64,000 bases of DNA from Halovenus sp037080055 (GTDB lineage: Archaea > Halobacteriota > Halobacteria > Halobacteriales > Haloarculaceae). The DNA lies in the NCBI RefSeq assembly GCF_037080055.1, contig NZ_JBAOJI010000003.1, positions 1 through 64,000 of the forward strand, in the 5' to 3' direction. A model generated the notes under the pieces. The model searched no databases, was not told the origin of the DNA, and saw nothing but the letters and a program-made list of their open reading frames with translations. The position numbers and the translations under genes were made by a program. Of this stretch, positions 42,694-51,735 are shown one piece after another (within the stretch, counting starts at the first letter, position 1; every line of letters starts with the position of its first letter).

Positions 42694-44259
42694 ATGCGTG
42701 TTGCCGTACTCGGCGCTGGATACGCCGGACTGACCGTTGCCCGCCGTCTCGAACGTACACTTCCTCCGGACGCAGATCTCGTCGTGGTCGACGAGTCGAC
42801 GGAACACCTTCTCCAGCACGAACTCCACCGCTTGATCCGATATCCGGATCTCGAATCCGCGATCACCGTCCCGCTCGAAAATATTCTCTCGCGGGCGGAG
42901 ATCCGCCAGGCCACCGTCGCTGATCTCGACGCTGATGCCGGCACCGCAACGCTCGAAACCGCCGACGGCACTGAAACGCTTTCTTACGACCTCGCAGCCG
43001 TCTGTCTCGGCTCCAAAACCGAGTTTTATGGGCTCGACAGCGTCGAAGAGAACGCGCTCCCGCTGAAGTCGATCGCAGACGCGGACGCGATTCGTACGGC
43101 CGCGCTGGAGAATCCCAGCGGAACCGCCCTCGTCGGGGGTGGCGGCCTCTCCGGAATCCAGGCCGCGGGCGAACTCGCCGCGCTCTCCGAGGAAGAAGGA
43201 CTGGATCTCGACGTTCGGATCGTCGAGATGGCCGACCGGATCGCTCCTGGATTTGACGCCGCTTTCGCCGAAGCGGTGCAGGACGAACTACTCGCGCGTG
43301 GCGTCACCATCGAAACCGGCGTCGCCGTCGACTCGGCCGAGGAAGGGACGGTCCACCTCGAAGACGGCCGCTCACTCTCGGCGGCGGTGTTCGTCTGGAC
43401 CGGCGGCATCCGCGGCCCGGCCGCATTCGGCGGCGAACGCCGGCCGACCGCTCGTGATCTCCAGATCAGCGACAGCACGTTCGTGGTCGGAGATTCGGCC
43501 GCAATCACCGACGAGAACGGACAGGCCGTCCCCGCCAGCGCCCAGACCGCAGTCCGTCAGGCACGTGTTGCCGCGCGGAATATCGCGACCCTCGCCGGCG
43601 CGGACGAACACTCGGACACATCGGTCGCAATCAGTGTCTCCGACGAGAACGAACCCGTCGCATCTGACGAGCACCCACCAGCCGATTCTTCGTCCGAGCT
43701 CTCGGTGTACCGGCCGGAGACGGCCGGCTGGGTTGTCAGCGTCGGAGATGGGGCCGTCGCGCAGGTGGGCCCGTTCGTCTTCAGCGGCGAACCGGCGAAG
43801 GCGGCCAAAGCCGTCATCGGCGTCGGCCATCTCGGCTCCGTCGGCGCGATCAGACAGGCCTCGGATCTGGTCGCCGAGGAACTCGACTGGCCGACCGCGA
43901 GCGGCAAACTCGACAGATTCGACGGGCGGCCGTCTGACGTGCTCCCGACAGATCCAGGCTCGCCGAGCGAATTCGGCGGCCCGGCCCTGTCCGTCCTCGC
44001 TGCCATCGAAGGCCTGTTTGGCGACGACCAGTCCGTCGACCTGACAGCACTCACTCGACCGACGGACCGAAGCTACCCCGGAAGCATGGTCCAGCAACTG
44101 CAGCAGACCATGTTCGGTTCGCTGGATGCGATGTTCGGCGGTACTGACCGGGACGGAGAGGGCGAGGCGGTCGAAATCGACGTGGTCGATAAAGGACCGG
44201 AAAAGGACGGCGACAATGCCGACGAGGCTGACGGGACAGCAGACGACGGCAATAACTGA
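42694..44259 (+). CDS. NDH-2-like FAD-dependent oxidoreductase with C-terminal extension
   Basis: 521 residues. The N-terminal FAD site VAVLGAGYAGLTVARRLER and the central NAD(P) site ALVGGGGLSGIQAAGELAAL place it with type II NADH dehydrogenases and sulfide-quinone reductase relatives. The FAD phosphate region FVVGDSAAITDENGQAVPASAQTAVRQ is intact. The last 150 residues, after about 370, are acidic and unlike NDH-2, with no membrane helix; an acidic tail ends the protein. The electron acceptor is probably a quinone, by family. Confidence 0.86.
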   Translation: MRVAVLGAGYAGLTVARRLERTLPPDADLVVVDESTEHLLQHELHRLIRYPDLESAITVPLENILSRAEIRQATVADLDADAGTATLETADGTETLSYDLAAVCLGSKTEFYGLDSVEENALPLKSIADADAIRTAALENPSGTALVGGGGLSGIQAAGELAALSEEEGLDLDVRIVEMADRIAPGFDAAFAEAVQDELLARGVTIETGVAVDSAEEGTVHLEDGRSLSAAVFVWTGGIRGPAAFGGERRPTARDLQISDSTFVVGDSAAITDENGQAVPASAQTAVRQARVAARNIATLAGADEHSDTSVAISVSDENEPVASDEHPPADSSSELSVYRPETAGWVVSVGDGAVAQVGPFVFSGEPAKAAKAVIGVGHLGSVGAIRQASDLVAEELDWPTASGKLDRFDGRPSDVLPTDPGSPSEFGGPALSVLAAIEGLFGDDQSVDLTALTRPTDRSYPGSMVQQLQQTMFGSLDAMFGGTDRDGEGEAVEIDVVDKGPEKDGDNADEADGTADDGNN

Positions 44260-44343
44260 CTGGTCTCTGACTGCCGACCTGAATCGAGGCTCGCTCCTTC
44301 GGACGATAACAACCATTTTGCCGACTCCCTCCCGACTTCGGGT

Positions 44344-45237
44344 ATGGTTTCGGAACTGTTCGACGACTCCCGCTGGGAACCCGTCGATGCCTTCGAGCTT
44401 ACCGATATCACGTACCACCGCGGGACCGACGTGCCCGCGGTCCGCATCGCCTTCGACCGGCCGGACGTGCGCAACGCCTTCCGCCCGGAGACGGTCGATC
44501 AACTGTACACTGCGCTGGATCACGCCCGCCGTCAGCCCGATATCGGCTGTATCCTGCTGACAGGCAACGGCCCATCCTCGAAAGACGGCGGCTGGGCCTT
44601 CTGCTCGGGCGGCGACCAGCGAATCCGCGGCGAAGACGGCTACGAGTACGAAGACGACAGCGAGGAAGCCGCCGCGCAGGAAGGCTTAGGTCGCCTGCAT
44701 ATCCTCGAAGTCCAGCGACTCATCCGATTCATGCCCAAGCCGGTCATCTGCGTCGCGCCGGGGTGGGCCGTCGGCGGCGGCCACTCGCTGCACGTCGTCT
44801 GTGACATGACCATCGCCAGCGAGAACGCGATTTTCAAACAGACCGACGCCGATGTCGGGTCCTATGACGCCGGCTTCGGATCTGCCTACCTCGCCCGACA
44901 GGTCGGCCAGAAGAAAGCCCGCGAGATTTTCTTCCTCGGCCGGGACTACGATGCCGAGGAAGCCGCCGAGATGGGGATGGTCAACGAAGTGACCGACCAC
45001 GAAGAGCTAGAAGATGTGGCGCTTGAGTGGGCCGACGCGATCACCCGCAAGTCACCGATGGCGATTCGGATGCTCAAATACGCCTTCAACATGATCGACG
45101 ACGGCATGGTCGGCCAGCAGGTATTCGCCGGCGAGGCGACGCGATTGGGCTACATGACCGACGAAGCACAAGAAGGACGAGACGCCTTCAACGAGAAGCG
45201 CGAACCGAACTTCCGGCAGTTCCCGTGGCACTACTGA
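44344..45237 (+). CDS. menB: 1,4-dihydroxy-2-naphthoyl-CoA synthase
   Basis: 297 residues. Crotonase-fold enzyme forming the naphthoate ring in menaquinone synthesis. VRIAFDRPDVRNAFRPETVDQL at the start, the oxyanion loop FCSGGDQRIRG, IRFMPKPVICVAPGWAVGGGHSLHVVCD and the DVGSYDAGFGSAYLARQVGQKKAREIFF region are characteristic of MenB. It is not next to other men genes here. Confidence 0.93.
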   Translation: MVSELFDDSRWEPVDAFELTDITYHRGTDVPAVRIAFDRPDVRNAFRPETVDQLYTALDHARRQPDIGCILLTGNGPSSKDGGWAFCSGGDQRIRGEDGYEYEDDSEEAAAQEGLGRLHILEVQRLIRFMPKPVICVAPGWAVGGGHSLHVVCDMTIASENAIFKQTDADVGSYDAGFGSAYLARQVGQKKAREIFFLGRDYDAEEAAEMGMVNEVTDHEELEDVALEWADAITRKSPMAIRMLKYAFNMIDDGMVGQQVFAGEATRLGYMTDEAQEGRDAFNEKREPNFRQFPWHY

Positions 45238-45241
45238 GTGC

Positions 45242-46060
45242 TCAGACGCCCAACTGCCCGCGGACCATCGTGACCCCGGTTTTGAGATACGAGGGCCGAG
45301 TGATCTGATCGTGTTCCGCGCGAGTGAGTTTGAAATCGAAGATGTCGATGTTGTCTGCGAGATGGGCGCGTGAGGTCGACATCGGGATGGTGATGACGTT
45401 CTCGTGCTGGGTGGCCCACCGGATCGACACCTGCGGCCCGCTTTTACCGTAGCTTCGGCCAATATCGGCCAGCAGGTCGTCGTCGATAGCGCCGCCGTTG
45501 GCCAGCGGACTGTATCCCGTCAGGGTCACGTCCGAATCCTGGCAATAGGAGAGCAATTCCCGCTGTGGCCACCACGGATGGAAGAGCACCTGATTGGTGA
45601 AAATCGGCACGTCGGAGAGTTCCTGTGCACGCTTGAGTCGATCCACACCAAAGTTACTGACGCCGATAAATCGGGTCAGATCCTGGCGGACACACTCGTT
45701 GAGACCGTCGATCACGTCGGGGAGATCCGCCAGCGGATGCGGCCAGTGGATGAGGAGGAGATCGACCTGCTCGACGCCGAGGAGGTCGACGCTCTCTCTG
45801 GCCGACTCGACGATGTCCTCGACACTTCGGTTGGTCGGATCGACCTTCGTGGTGAGAAAAATCTCAGACCGGTCCACGTCGGATTCTGTGATTGCCCTGC
45901 CGACAGCAGTCTCGTTTTCGTACAACTGGGCCGTATCGACGTGGCGATATCCCACGTCGAGTGCCATCGAGACGCTCTCGTAGGCCACCTCGGGCTCCAT
46001 CTGCCACGTTCCGACACCGACTTTGGGGACTTCTACGCCCGCCTGCGTGACGTACTCCAT
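45242..46060 (-). CDS. Aldo/keto reductase
   Basis: 272 residues from the ATG at 46060. TIM-barrel NADPH oxidoreductase with VEVPKVGVGTWQM, the catalytic Asp and Tyr in RHVDTAQLYENE, catalytic Lys in FLTTKVDP and His in LLIHWPHP, all four conserved. C-terminal SIRWATQHENVITIPMSTSRAHLADN is the NADP-binding end. Substrate unknown; resembles 2,5-diketo-gluconate-type reductases. Converges with menB and diverges from the multicopper oxidase. Confidence 0.92.
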   Translation of the reverse strand: MEYVTQAGVEVPKVGVGTWQMEPEVAYESVSMALDVGYRHVDTAQLYENETAVGRAITESDVDRSEIFLTTKVDPTNRSVEDIVESARESVDLLGVEQVDLLLIHWPHPLADLPDVIDGLNECVRQDLTRFIGVSNFGVDRLKRAQELSDVPIFTNQVLFHPWWPQRELLSYCQDSDVTLTGYSPLANGGAIDDDLLADIGRSYGKSGPQVSIRWATQHENVITIPMSTSRAHLADNIDIFDFKLTRAEHDQITRPSYLKTGVTMVRGQLGV

Positions 46061-46216
46061 GTACTCAACTTGGGGCTGAACTTTCAAATGGATACTGATA
46101 CCGGTGGTCGGTGACACCCTATATTTTCAGGTCTTTTCAACAGTTGGGAACAGTTCCCCGGCCCCTGGAATCACGAAGGGGCGTATATCTACCCACCCGC
46201 AAAGTTGAGGTGTACA

Positions 46217-47365
46217 ATGACCTTCGATTTCCCCAGCAGGCGGCGATTCATCGCCGGTGCCGGTGCGATCGGTACTGCGGCGTTCGCGGGCTGTATCAGT
46301 GATTCTGCGACCGATGACGATCCTGCAGAGAGCGACGAGAACAAAGACGACGGCTCGACCGGCTCGACTCAAGAACTGCCAGACTATCCCTACACGGGCA
46401 CTCCCGTCACGATAGACCTCTCCGAGCAGGGTTACGAGACGACGCTACAGACCGTCTCGGCCAGACACGAAGTGGTCGCCGAGGAGTCGAAAAACGGTCC
46501 CGTCGAACTACCCGAAGTGTGGGCCTGGAAGGCCGACGACCACGAACCGAGCATCCCCGGACCGATCTATCAGGTCCCCGAAGGCGAGGCATTCCAGATC
46601 CACTACGAGAACACCCACAAACGCCCGCACACGGTTCACACCCACGCCGTTTACAAGGACTGGGAAGACGACGGCGCACCGTCGGGTGGCTCCTCACGGA
46701 TCAACCCCGGCGAGAGCTACACCTACGACTACGTCGCCGACGAACCCGGCGTCCACGCCTACCACTGCCACGTCCAGACCGACACCCACCTCGACATGGG
46801 GATGTACGGGATCCTCCACGTGATCCCCGAGGAGCGCGAACCGGTCGACAAGGAGTACTACCTCACGCTGCGGGACTGGGACTCCCAACTCCACGACAGC
46901 CACGTCTACGACGACGTTTCCTACGACCCGCGCGAGCGCAGTTCGGACACCTACACCATCAACGGCCGTTCGGCCCCGACGACGTTCCACCCCGAGAAAG
47001 GGTCACCGCTGGTCGTCGAAGACGGCGACCGAGTGCGGGTCCATCTGGTCAACGCCGGCTACGAGTCCCACCCGTTCCACACCCACGGTCACCGCTTCGA
47101 GGTCGTCCGCGATGACGGCGCGCTCGTGCCAGAGGCCGCCCGCCACGAGAAAGATGTCGTCGACGTTGCGCCGGCCCAGCGAAGGACCATCGAGTTCACC
47201 GCCGAGGCCGATCCGGGAATCTACCCGGCTCACTGTCACAAGGCCCACCACGTCACCACCGAAGGCAAATACCCAGGCGGGATGGCGACGGCCATCGTCT
47301 ACAAGCAGGTCATGGACACCGAGGAGTTCCAGGGCGTGATGGACGCCGCCGGATTCGAGGGGTAA
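46217..47365 (+). CDS. Two-domain multicopper oxidase, Tat lipoprotein
   Basis: 382 residues from the ATG at 46217. Tat leader SRRRFIAGAGAIGTAAFAGC with lipobox Cys and acidic linker. Two cupredoxin domains. Domain 1 has HTVHTHAVYKDW and YHCHVQTDTHLDMGMYG; domain 2 has SHPFHTHGHRFE and YPAHCHKAHHVTTEGKYPGGM. Each end motif has the HCH pattern with a later Met, so type 1 copper may be present in both domains, with the trinuclear centre shared in a trimer. Exported copper oxidase, either laccase-like or nitrite-reductase-like. Confidence 0.88.
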   Translation: MTFDFPSRRRFIAGAGAIGTAAFAGCISDSATDDDPAESDENKDDGSTGSTQELPDYPYTGTPVTIDLSEQGYETTLQTVSARHEVVAEESKNGPVELPEVWAWKADDHEPSIPGPIYQVPEGEAFQIHYENTHKRPHTVHTHAVYKDWEDDGAPSGGSSRINPGESYTYDYVADEPGVHAYHCHVQTDTHLDMGMYGILHVIPEEREPVDKEYYLTLRDWDSQLHDSHVYDDVSYDPRERSSDTYTINGRSAPTTFHPEKGSPLVVEDGDRVRVHLVNAGYESHPFHTHGHRFEVVRDDGALVPEAARHEKDVVDVAPAQRRTIEFTAEADPGIYPAHCHKAHHVTTEGKYPGGMATAIVYKQVMDTEEFQGVMDAAGFEG

Positions 47366-47405
47366 TCCGACTCTCGCAGTCTGGTCGTCGCTGGCGGGAA
47401 CACGT

Positions 47406-47415
47406 ACTTTTTTTG
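47406..47415 (+). promoter_or_regulatory. T-run acting as promoter box of the AglJ-like gene
   Basis: A run of seven T in ACTTTTTTTG is about 28 bases before the ATG at 47439, the TATA position. It also lies 41 bases after the multicopper oxidase stop and may assist termination of that gene. Confidence 0.45.
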
Positions 47416-47438
47416 TGTCAGTCATCTACCTGTGAGTA

Positions 47439-48452
47439 ATGGTCGACAGAGACGAGGTCTGTGTTCTTATTCCGACGTACAACGAGGCCGAGGCAGTCGG
47501 TGAAGTCATCGAGCGGTTTCTGGCTGTCGGCTACGAGAACATCCTCGTCATCGACGGCGGATCGACCGACGGCACCCAGTCAGTCGCCGCCGACGCCGGC
47601 GCGCGCGTCGTCGAACAGAGCGGTGAGGGGAAAGGTCAGGCGGTCCGCGAGGCCGTCGGGATAATCGACGCCCCCTACGTGTTGATGATCGATGGCGACG
47701 CGACCTACCGGCCCGAGCAGGCCGACAGACTGGTCGAACCACTCCAGGACGGCCGGGCCGAACACGTTATCGGCGACCGCTTTGCCGACATGCAGTCGGG
47801 AGCGATGACCCGCCTGAACCAGTTCGGCAATCGGATCATCAACCGCGTGTTCAGTTTCGTCCACGGCCGTGATTTACAGGATATCCTCAGCGGCTACCGC
47901 GCGTTCACGACAGATTCGTTCGACCAACTCTCACTGACGGCCGACGGATTCGGCATCGAGACGGAACTCGCCGTCGAGTGTGTCCGTCACGACATCAAGA
48001 CGATGGTCGTTCCGGCCACCTACGAGGCCCGGCCTGAGGGCTCGGAGACGAACCTCCGGCCGTTCCGCGACGGCGGGAACATCCTCCTGACGCTGTACCG
48101 ACTTGCGAAAAAGAACAATCCGATCTTCTATTTCGGCAGTATCGGCGTCGTCAGCGGCCTCGTCGGTGTCGTTCTCGCGGGATTCGTCGCCTTCTCGTGG
48201 ATCGCGTACGGCATCTCACGGGAGGTCATCGCGCTGGCCAGCGGCGTGGCCATTCTCTTTGGCCTCCAGTTGGTCATGTTCGGCGTGCTCTCGGATCTGA
48301 TCGTCACCGCGAACCGCCAACAGCGACAGCAGTTCCAGCGAATCGAAAAAAAGATCCAACGACTCGAAGACACTCGACGCGCTGAACCCGACAACCCGGG
48401 TCAATCTATCGACGGCGAGGAGACGGTAACCGTCGCCGACGACTCCGAGTAG
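47439..48452 (+). CDS. aglJ: AglJ-like dolichyl-phosphate glycosyltransferase
   Basis: 337 residues. GT2 glycosyltransferase domain (about 5-225) with CVLIPTYNEAEAVGEVIERF, ILVIDGGSTDGTQ and MIDGDATYRP (metal-binding DxD-type). Two hydrophobic segments follow (about 227-252 and 262-288) and then a coiled basic/acidic tail (RQQRQQFQRIEKKIQRLED). In Haloferax, AglJ adds the first hexose to dolichol phosphate for N-glycosylation of the S-layer. The architecture matches; the exact donor and acceptor are inferred. Confidence 0.78.
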   Translation: MVDRDEVCVLIPTYNEAEAVGEVIERFLAVGYENILVIDGGSTDGTQSVAADAGARVVEQSGEGKGQAVREAVGIIDAPYVLMIDGDATYRPEQADRLVEPLQDGRAEHVIGDRFADMQSGAMTRLNQFGNRIINRVFSFVHGRDLQDILSGYRAFTTDSFDQLSLTADGFGIETELAVECVRHDIKTMVVPATYEARPEGSETNLRPFRDGGNILLTLYRLAKKNNPIFYFGSIGVVSGLVGVVLAGFVAFSWIAYGISREVIALASGVAILFGLQLVMFGVLSDLIVTANRQQRQQFQRIEKKIQRLEDTRRAEPDNPGQSIDGEETVTVADDSE

Positions 48453-48465
48453 CCCGTCTTCGCGA

Positions 48466-48789
48466 TCAGAACGGAACCAGTGCGCGGAGTTTGCCGATGA
48501 TCCCGGTCGAGTTGCGCTTTTCCTCGAAGACCGGATGCATGGCGTTGAGGAGATCTTGTTTTGACTCGAAGCTGTCGCGCTCACAGGCGTCGAGTGCCTC
48601 CCCGAGGCTAACCTTCGTCCCCGACGGATCGACGGCAAGACGGAGGTCACCGTGTGCCGATCGCAGTTCGGTCGCCGAGATCGGAAACGTCACGCCCCGA
48701 TCGTCGACCCGCGCCTCCAGGGCGACGATGCCGAACTCGACGGTGTCCGGTTCGTCGTCCAGATCGTTCGATGGTGGCCGTGCTGCCAT
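48466..48789 (-). CDS. Haloarchaeal conserved protein (DUF5789-like)
   Basis: 107 residues from the ATG at 48789. VTFPISATELRSAHGDLRLAV and DSFESKQDLLNAMHPVF resemble the DUF5789 family as remembered. Soluble, alpha/beta; no catalytic motif. It converges with the aglJ-like gene. Confidence 0.65.
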   Translation of the reverse strand: MAARPPSNDLDDEPDTVEFGIVALEARVDDRGVTFPISATELRSAHGDLRLAVDPSGTKVSLGEALDACERDSFESKQDLLNAMHPVFEEKRNSTGIIGKLRALVPF

Positions 48790-48860
48790 TATCGAAGCCA
48801 TAGCCATCGAACCCGTTAAGCGTGCTGGCTCGTCAGAAAGAGAGCACCCGCCGACCCCAG

Positions 48861-49730
48861 TTACTCTGGACTCTCGTAGTCCGGGTTGGTCATCTGTGCA
48901 GACATCGGTGCCGGGTCACCCTCGGTGAGGTTGTACTCCGAGAAGTCCTCGACGCCCGCTTCCGTGAGCAGTTCTTCGTCGTAGACTGCGTTACCGGTGA
49001 ACTCCGCAGGGTCGCGGCTGAGGATTTCGAGCACGGTATCCGAGACGATCTGTGGCGTTCGCCAGTCGTCTTCGGTTCCCATGCCGAAGTATCGCGTCGC
49101 GCGTGTGTCGATTGCCGTCGCGGGCCAGAAGGCGTTACAGCCGATGTCGAAGTTGCTGAGTTCGCCGGCCAGCGACAGCGTCATGAAGGTCATCCCGAGT
49201 TTCGACCAGGTGTACGGGCCACTGCCGGGCGCGCGGTCGGTCTTGATCGGCGGTGCGTTCGTCAACACCCACGTGTCCTTGTCTTCGATGCTCTTCAGGT
49301 GGTCGACGAAGTAGTGACAGGTGAGGTAGGTGCCGCGGACGTTGACGTCGTTGAGCAGATCGAAGCGGTTCGGTGGCAGATTCTCGATCTTTTCCGGCTG
49401 GATCGCGCTGGCGTTGTTGATGACGATGTTTATCTCGCCGAAGTGATCGATAGCCTCCTCGACGGCGGCCTCGACGTTTTCCTCCTCGCGGACGTTGAGT
49501 TTGATCGGCAGCGCCTCGACGCCGTGTTCCTCGGCTTCGCGGGCGGTCTGCTCGATTGAGCCTTCGAGGTCTTTTTCCTCTTTGTAGTCGTCCTTCTCAC
49601 TGGTTTTGCCAGTCGAGACGATGTTACAGCCCTGTTTCGCGAGATCGAGAGCGATAGATTTGCCGATGCCGCGGGTCGTTCCCGTGATGAATGCTGTACT
49701 GTCTGAGAGATCTGGTCGGTTGATACCCAT
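48861..49730 (-). CDS. Short-chain dehydrogenase/reductase (HSDL2-like)
   Basis: 289 residues. Rossmann fold with cofactor site FITGTTRGIGKSIAL, the NNAS motif in IVINNASAI and the catalytic YTWSK (Tyr and Lys). The Ser normally at the end of the fifth strand is in a region reading VLTNAPPIK, so Ser appears to be replaced, as seen in HSDL2-type members. A stretch rich in Lys and Glu (SEKDDYKEEKDLEGS) after the first strand also suits that branch. Substrate unknown. Stands alone on the minus strand. Confidence 0.86.
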   Translation of the reverse strand: MGINRPDLSDSTAFITGTTRGIGKSIALDLAKQGCNIVSTGKTSEKDDYKEEKDLEGSIEQTAREAEEHGVEALPIKLNVREEENVEAAVEEAIDHFGEINIVINNASAIQPEKIENLPPNRFDLLNDVNVRGTYLTCHYFVDHLKSIEDKDTWVLTNAPPIKTDRAPGSGPYTWSKLGMTFMTLSLAGELSNFDIGCNAFWPATAIDTRATRYFGMGTEDDWRTPQIVSDTVLEILSRDPAEFTGNAVYDEELLTEAGVEDFSEYNLTEGDPAPMSAQMTNPDYESPE

Positions 49731-49818
49731 CCTCAGGCGATTCGATGGCGACCCTAATAAGCGTGGCCGTACGGCGGTGACCGAAGCCCATTTGGCTGCG
49801 CTTTCCTTATAGACGACC

Positions 49819-50355
49819 GTGACAGCGGAGTACGAGGCGGTCGTGTACGACCTCGATGGAACGCTCGCGCGACTGGCAGTCGACTGGGAGCAGGTCCGCG
49901 AGGACGTGGCCTCGAAGTTACGCGCCCGAGATATCGAGGTCGAGGAAATGAGTCTCTGGGATCTCTTCGAGCACGCTCACGGTGGCCCGCTCGAACGGGC
50001 TGTCGAGGAGGCAATCGAAGCACACGAACGCGAGGGCGCCCGCCGCTCGGACCGACTGTCGCTGGCTGACGAACTCCCGCTCGACGTTCCGGTCGGCGTT
50101 TGCTCGCTCAACTGCGAGGCGGCCTGCCGAATCGCGCTGGAGATGCACGGACTGGATCGACACGTCCAGACCATCGTCGGTCGGGATACCCTCGACTCGT
50201 ACAAACCGGATCCCGAACCCCTGCTACACGCGATCAGGGGGCTCGATGCCGAACCGACAGCGGCGCTGTTCGTCGGTGATTCCGAGAGTGACGAACTCGC
50301 TGCCGAGCGGGCTGGAGTCGAGTTTCAGTACGTCGCAGACCGAACGAGCCGGTGA
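49819..50355 (+). CDS. HAD-superfamily hydrolase
   Basis: 178 residues starting at GTG 49819. Motif I VVYDLDGTLARL has the nucleophile Asp, the motif III Lys is in YKPDPEPL, and motif IV is FVGDSESDELAAERAG. A small alpha-helical cap (about 20-80) suggests a phosphoglycolate-phosphatase-type C1 cap. Substrate unknown. No other in-frame start near the motif; the ATA-rich TTATAGACG just upstream may be the promoter. Confidence 0.86.
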   Translation: MTAEYEAVVYDLDGTLARLAVDWEQVREDVASKLRARDIEVEEMSLWDLFEHAHGGPLERAVEEAIEAHEREGARRSDRLSLADELPLDVPVGVCSLNCEAACRIALEMHGLDRHVQTIVGRDTLDSYKPDPEPLLHAIRGLDAEPTAALFVGDSESDELAAERAGVEFQYVADRTSR

Positions 50356-50556
50356 CTACAGCCACCGGCGAGCGACCTCGTAGGCGGCGCTCGCAGGAAC
50401 GAGCACCCACAGCAGGACGAAGCCGATCGTCTCCGGCGAGGGCGCGGATTCGACCAGCCCACTGTAAAAGAACAGCGCCCCAGTCGCAATTGTACCGACA
50501 ACGCCAGCGACGTAGTTCGGATCACGCCACGAGGTTGGGAATCCCGAAGTAGCCAT
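50356..50556 (-). CDS. Small membrane protein
   Basis: 66 residues from the ATG at 50556, with two hydrophobic segments (about 16-34 and 44-60) and a short polar loop. Its stop abuts the stop of the convergent HAD gene. No family recognised. Confidence 0.6.
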   Translation of the reverse strand: MATSGFPTSWRDPNYVAGVVGTIATGALFFYSGLVESAPSPETIGFVLLWVLVPASAAYEVARRWL

Positions 50557-50577
50557 ATTTTCCACTCCAACTGAAGC

Positions 50578-51273
50578 TTACTGCTCGCCGGCGTCAAACT
50601 CGTGGCCACACTCCGGACAGCAGACTTCGTCGTGGCGCAGTTCGACGCTGTGTTCGCGCACGTCGCGCATCACTTCGGTGATCCGGTCCTCGGCTTCGAG
50701 TTCCTCCTCGACGGAGAGATTGACCCCCTCGACTTCCAGCAAGAACTTCGCTACCTCGGTGGCCTCGTACATCACGTCGTCGAGTTCCTCGGCAGTGAAG
50801 AAATCAGACATCGCGCCATAGAGGAAGGTTGCACCGGATTTGCGGACCTTCTCCTCGAAGGAGTGTCGGGCCTGATTGACCGCCTGCGGGCTGTAGGTGT
50901 CGGTCATGAAGGGGACGAGATGCGGGAGATTCTCGCCGATTTTGGTCATCTCGACGCCGGTCTCCGTTCGGAAATCTGCACAGAGGCGAGCGATAGCCCA
51001 CTCTCTGGCCGTAATATAGGTCCGCTCGCGGAGGAATTCGTTTGCGCGGTCGTAGGTGGAGCCGTCGATTTTCGAGAACTTGGTGTAGGCCTGTACGTCT
51101 TCGGGGACGCCTGGCTCGGCCGTCTCTCCCGGGGTATCGTCATCTGTCGAGTCCCCGCCGACGAACTCCTCGGCGTCGGGCGTCGGACTCTCCGTGTGTT
51201 CGCTCGTCCCTTCGGAGTCGGTTGGTTGATCATCCGACTCCGCTTCGGGTGGCTGTCGAGATTCATCGGGCAT
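50578..51273 (-). CDS. Haloarchaeal conserved protein (DUF5806-like)
   Basis: 231 residues. An acidic disordered N-terminus (1-60) precedes a conserved helical core: AYTKFSKIDGSTYDRANEFL, AREWAIARLCADFRTETGVEMTKIGENLPHLVPFM and VNQARHSFEEKVRKSGATFLYG. A C-terminal zinc-knuckle-like CCPECGHEFDAGEQ ends it. I connect it with DUF5806 from memory. It could bind nucleic acid or a protein, but nothing visible fixes a function. Confidence 0.7.
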   Translation of the reverse strand: MPDESRQPPEAESDDQPTDSEGTSEHTESPTPDAEEFVGGDSTDDDTPGETAEPGVPEDVQAYTKFSKIDGSTYDRANEFLRERTYITAREWAIARLCADFRTETGVEMTKIGENLPHLVPFMTDTYSPQAVNQARHSFEEKVRKSGATFLYGAMSDFFTAEELDDVMYEATEVAKFLLEVEGVNLSVEEELEAEDRITEVMRDVREHSVELRHDEVCCPECGHEFDAGEQ

Positions 51274-51345
51274 ATTCGTGGCTGGTGCGCCGAACTGAAA
51301 AACATATCCGATCTGACGACCGCCCGACCGGGAGTCGTCGCTGAT

Positions 51346-51356
51346 CTTTTATATAC
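51346..51356 (+). promoter_or_regulatory. TATA-like box of the USP-like/GNAT operon
   Basis: CTTTTATATAC centred about 25 bases before the ATG at 51376, a strong archaeal promoter match. Confidence 0.6.
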
Positions 51357-51375
51357 GGCGGTCGTCGAAACAGAT

Positions 51376-51735
51376 ATGCGCGTCCTCCTCGGGATCGAAG
51401 ACACAGATCACGGGATCAAAGCACTCGAGACCACTGTCGAACGGGCGAAAGAGACCGACGACGAGTTGACTGTCGCCGTCTACGCCACGGACGGTTCGGT
51501 CGACGAAACCGAATCTGCCGTCCGCGACCGGATCGAGACGCTCGGTGCGGACTGCTCGGTCGAACGAATCGAATCTGAGCCGGGAAGTCGGCTGGTCGAA
51601 CTCGCCGAACGCGACGGCTACGACCAGATCGTTCTCTCCGGGGGCCAGCGAAGCCCGCTGGGCAAGATCAAACTCGACGACGTCCACGAGTTCGTCCTTC
51701 TCAACTCTCGAACGACGGTGAAACTCGTCAGATGA
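51376..51735 (+). CDS. Small universal-stress-like protein
   Basis: 119 residues from the ATG at 51376. The start MRVLLGIEDTDHGIKALETTVERA and YDQIVLSGGQRSPLGKIKLDDV follow the USP/ASKHA-unrelated Rossmann-like pattern (strand, D, helix, late GG-x-S-x-G-K). The ATP-binding glycines are only partly conserved. It overlaps the following acetyltransferase by 4 bases (ATGA), so the two are one operon. Confidence 0.75.
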   Translation: MRVLLGIEDTDHGIKALETTVERAKETDDELTVAVYATDGSVDETESAVRDRIETLGADCSVERIESEPGSRLVELAERDGYDQIVLSGGQRSPLGKIKLDDVHEFVLLNSRTTVKLVR

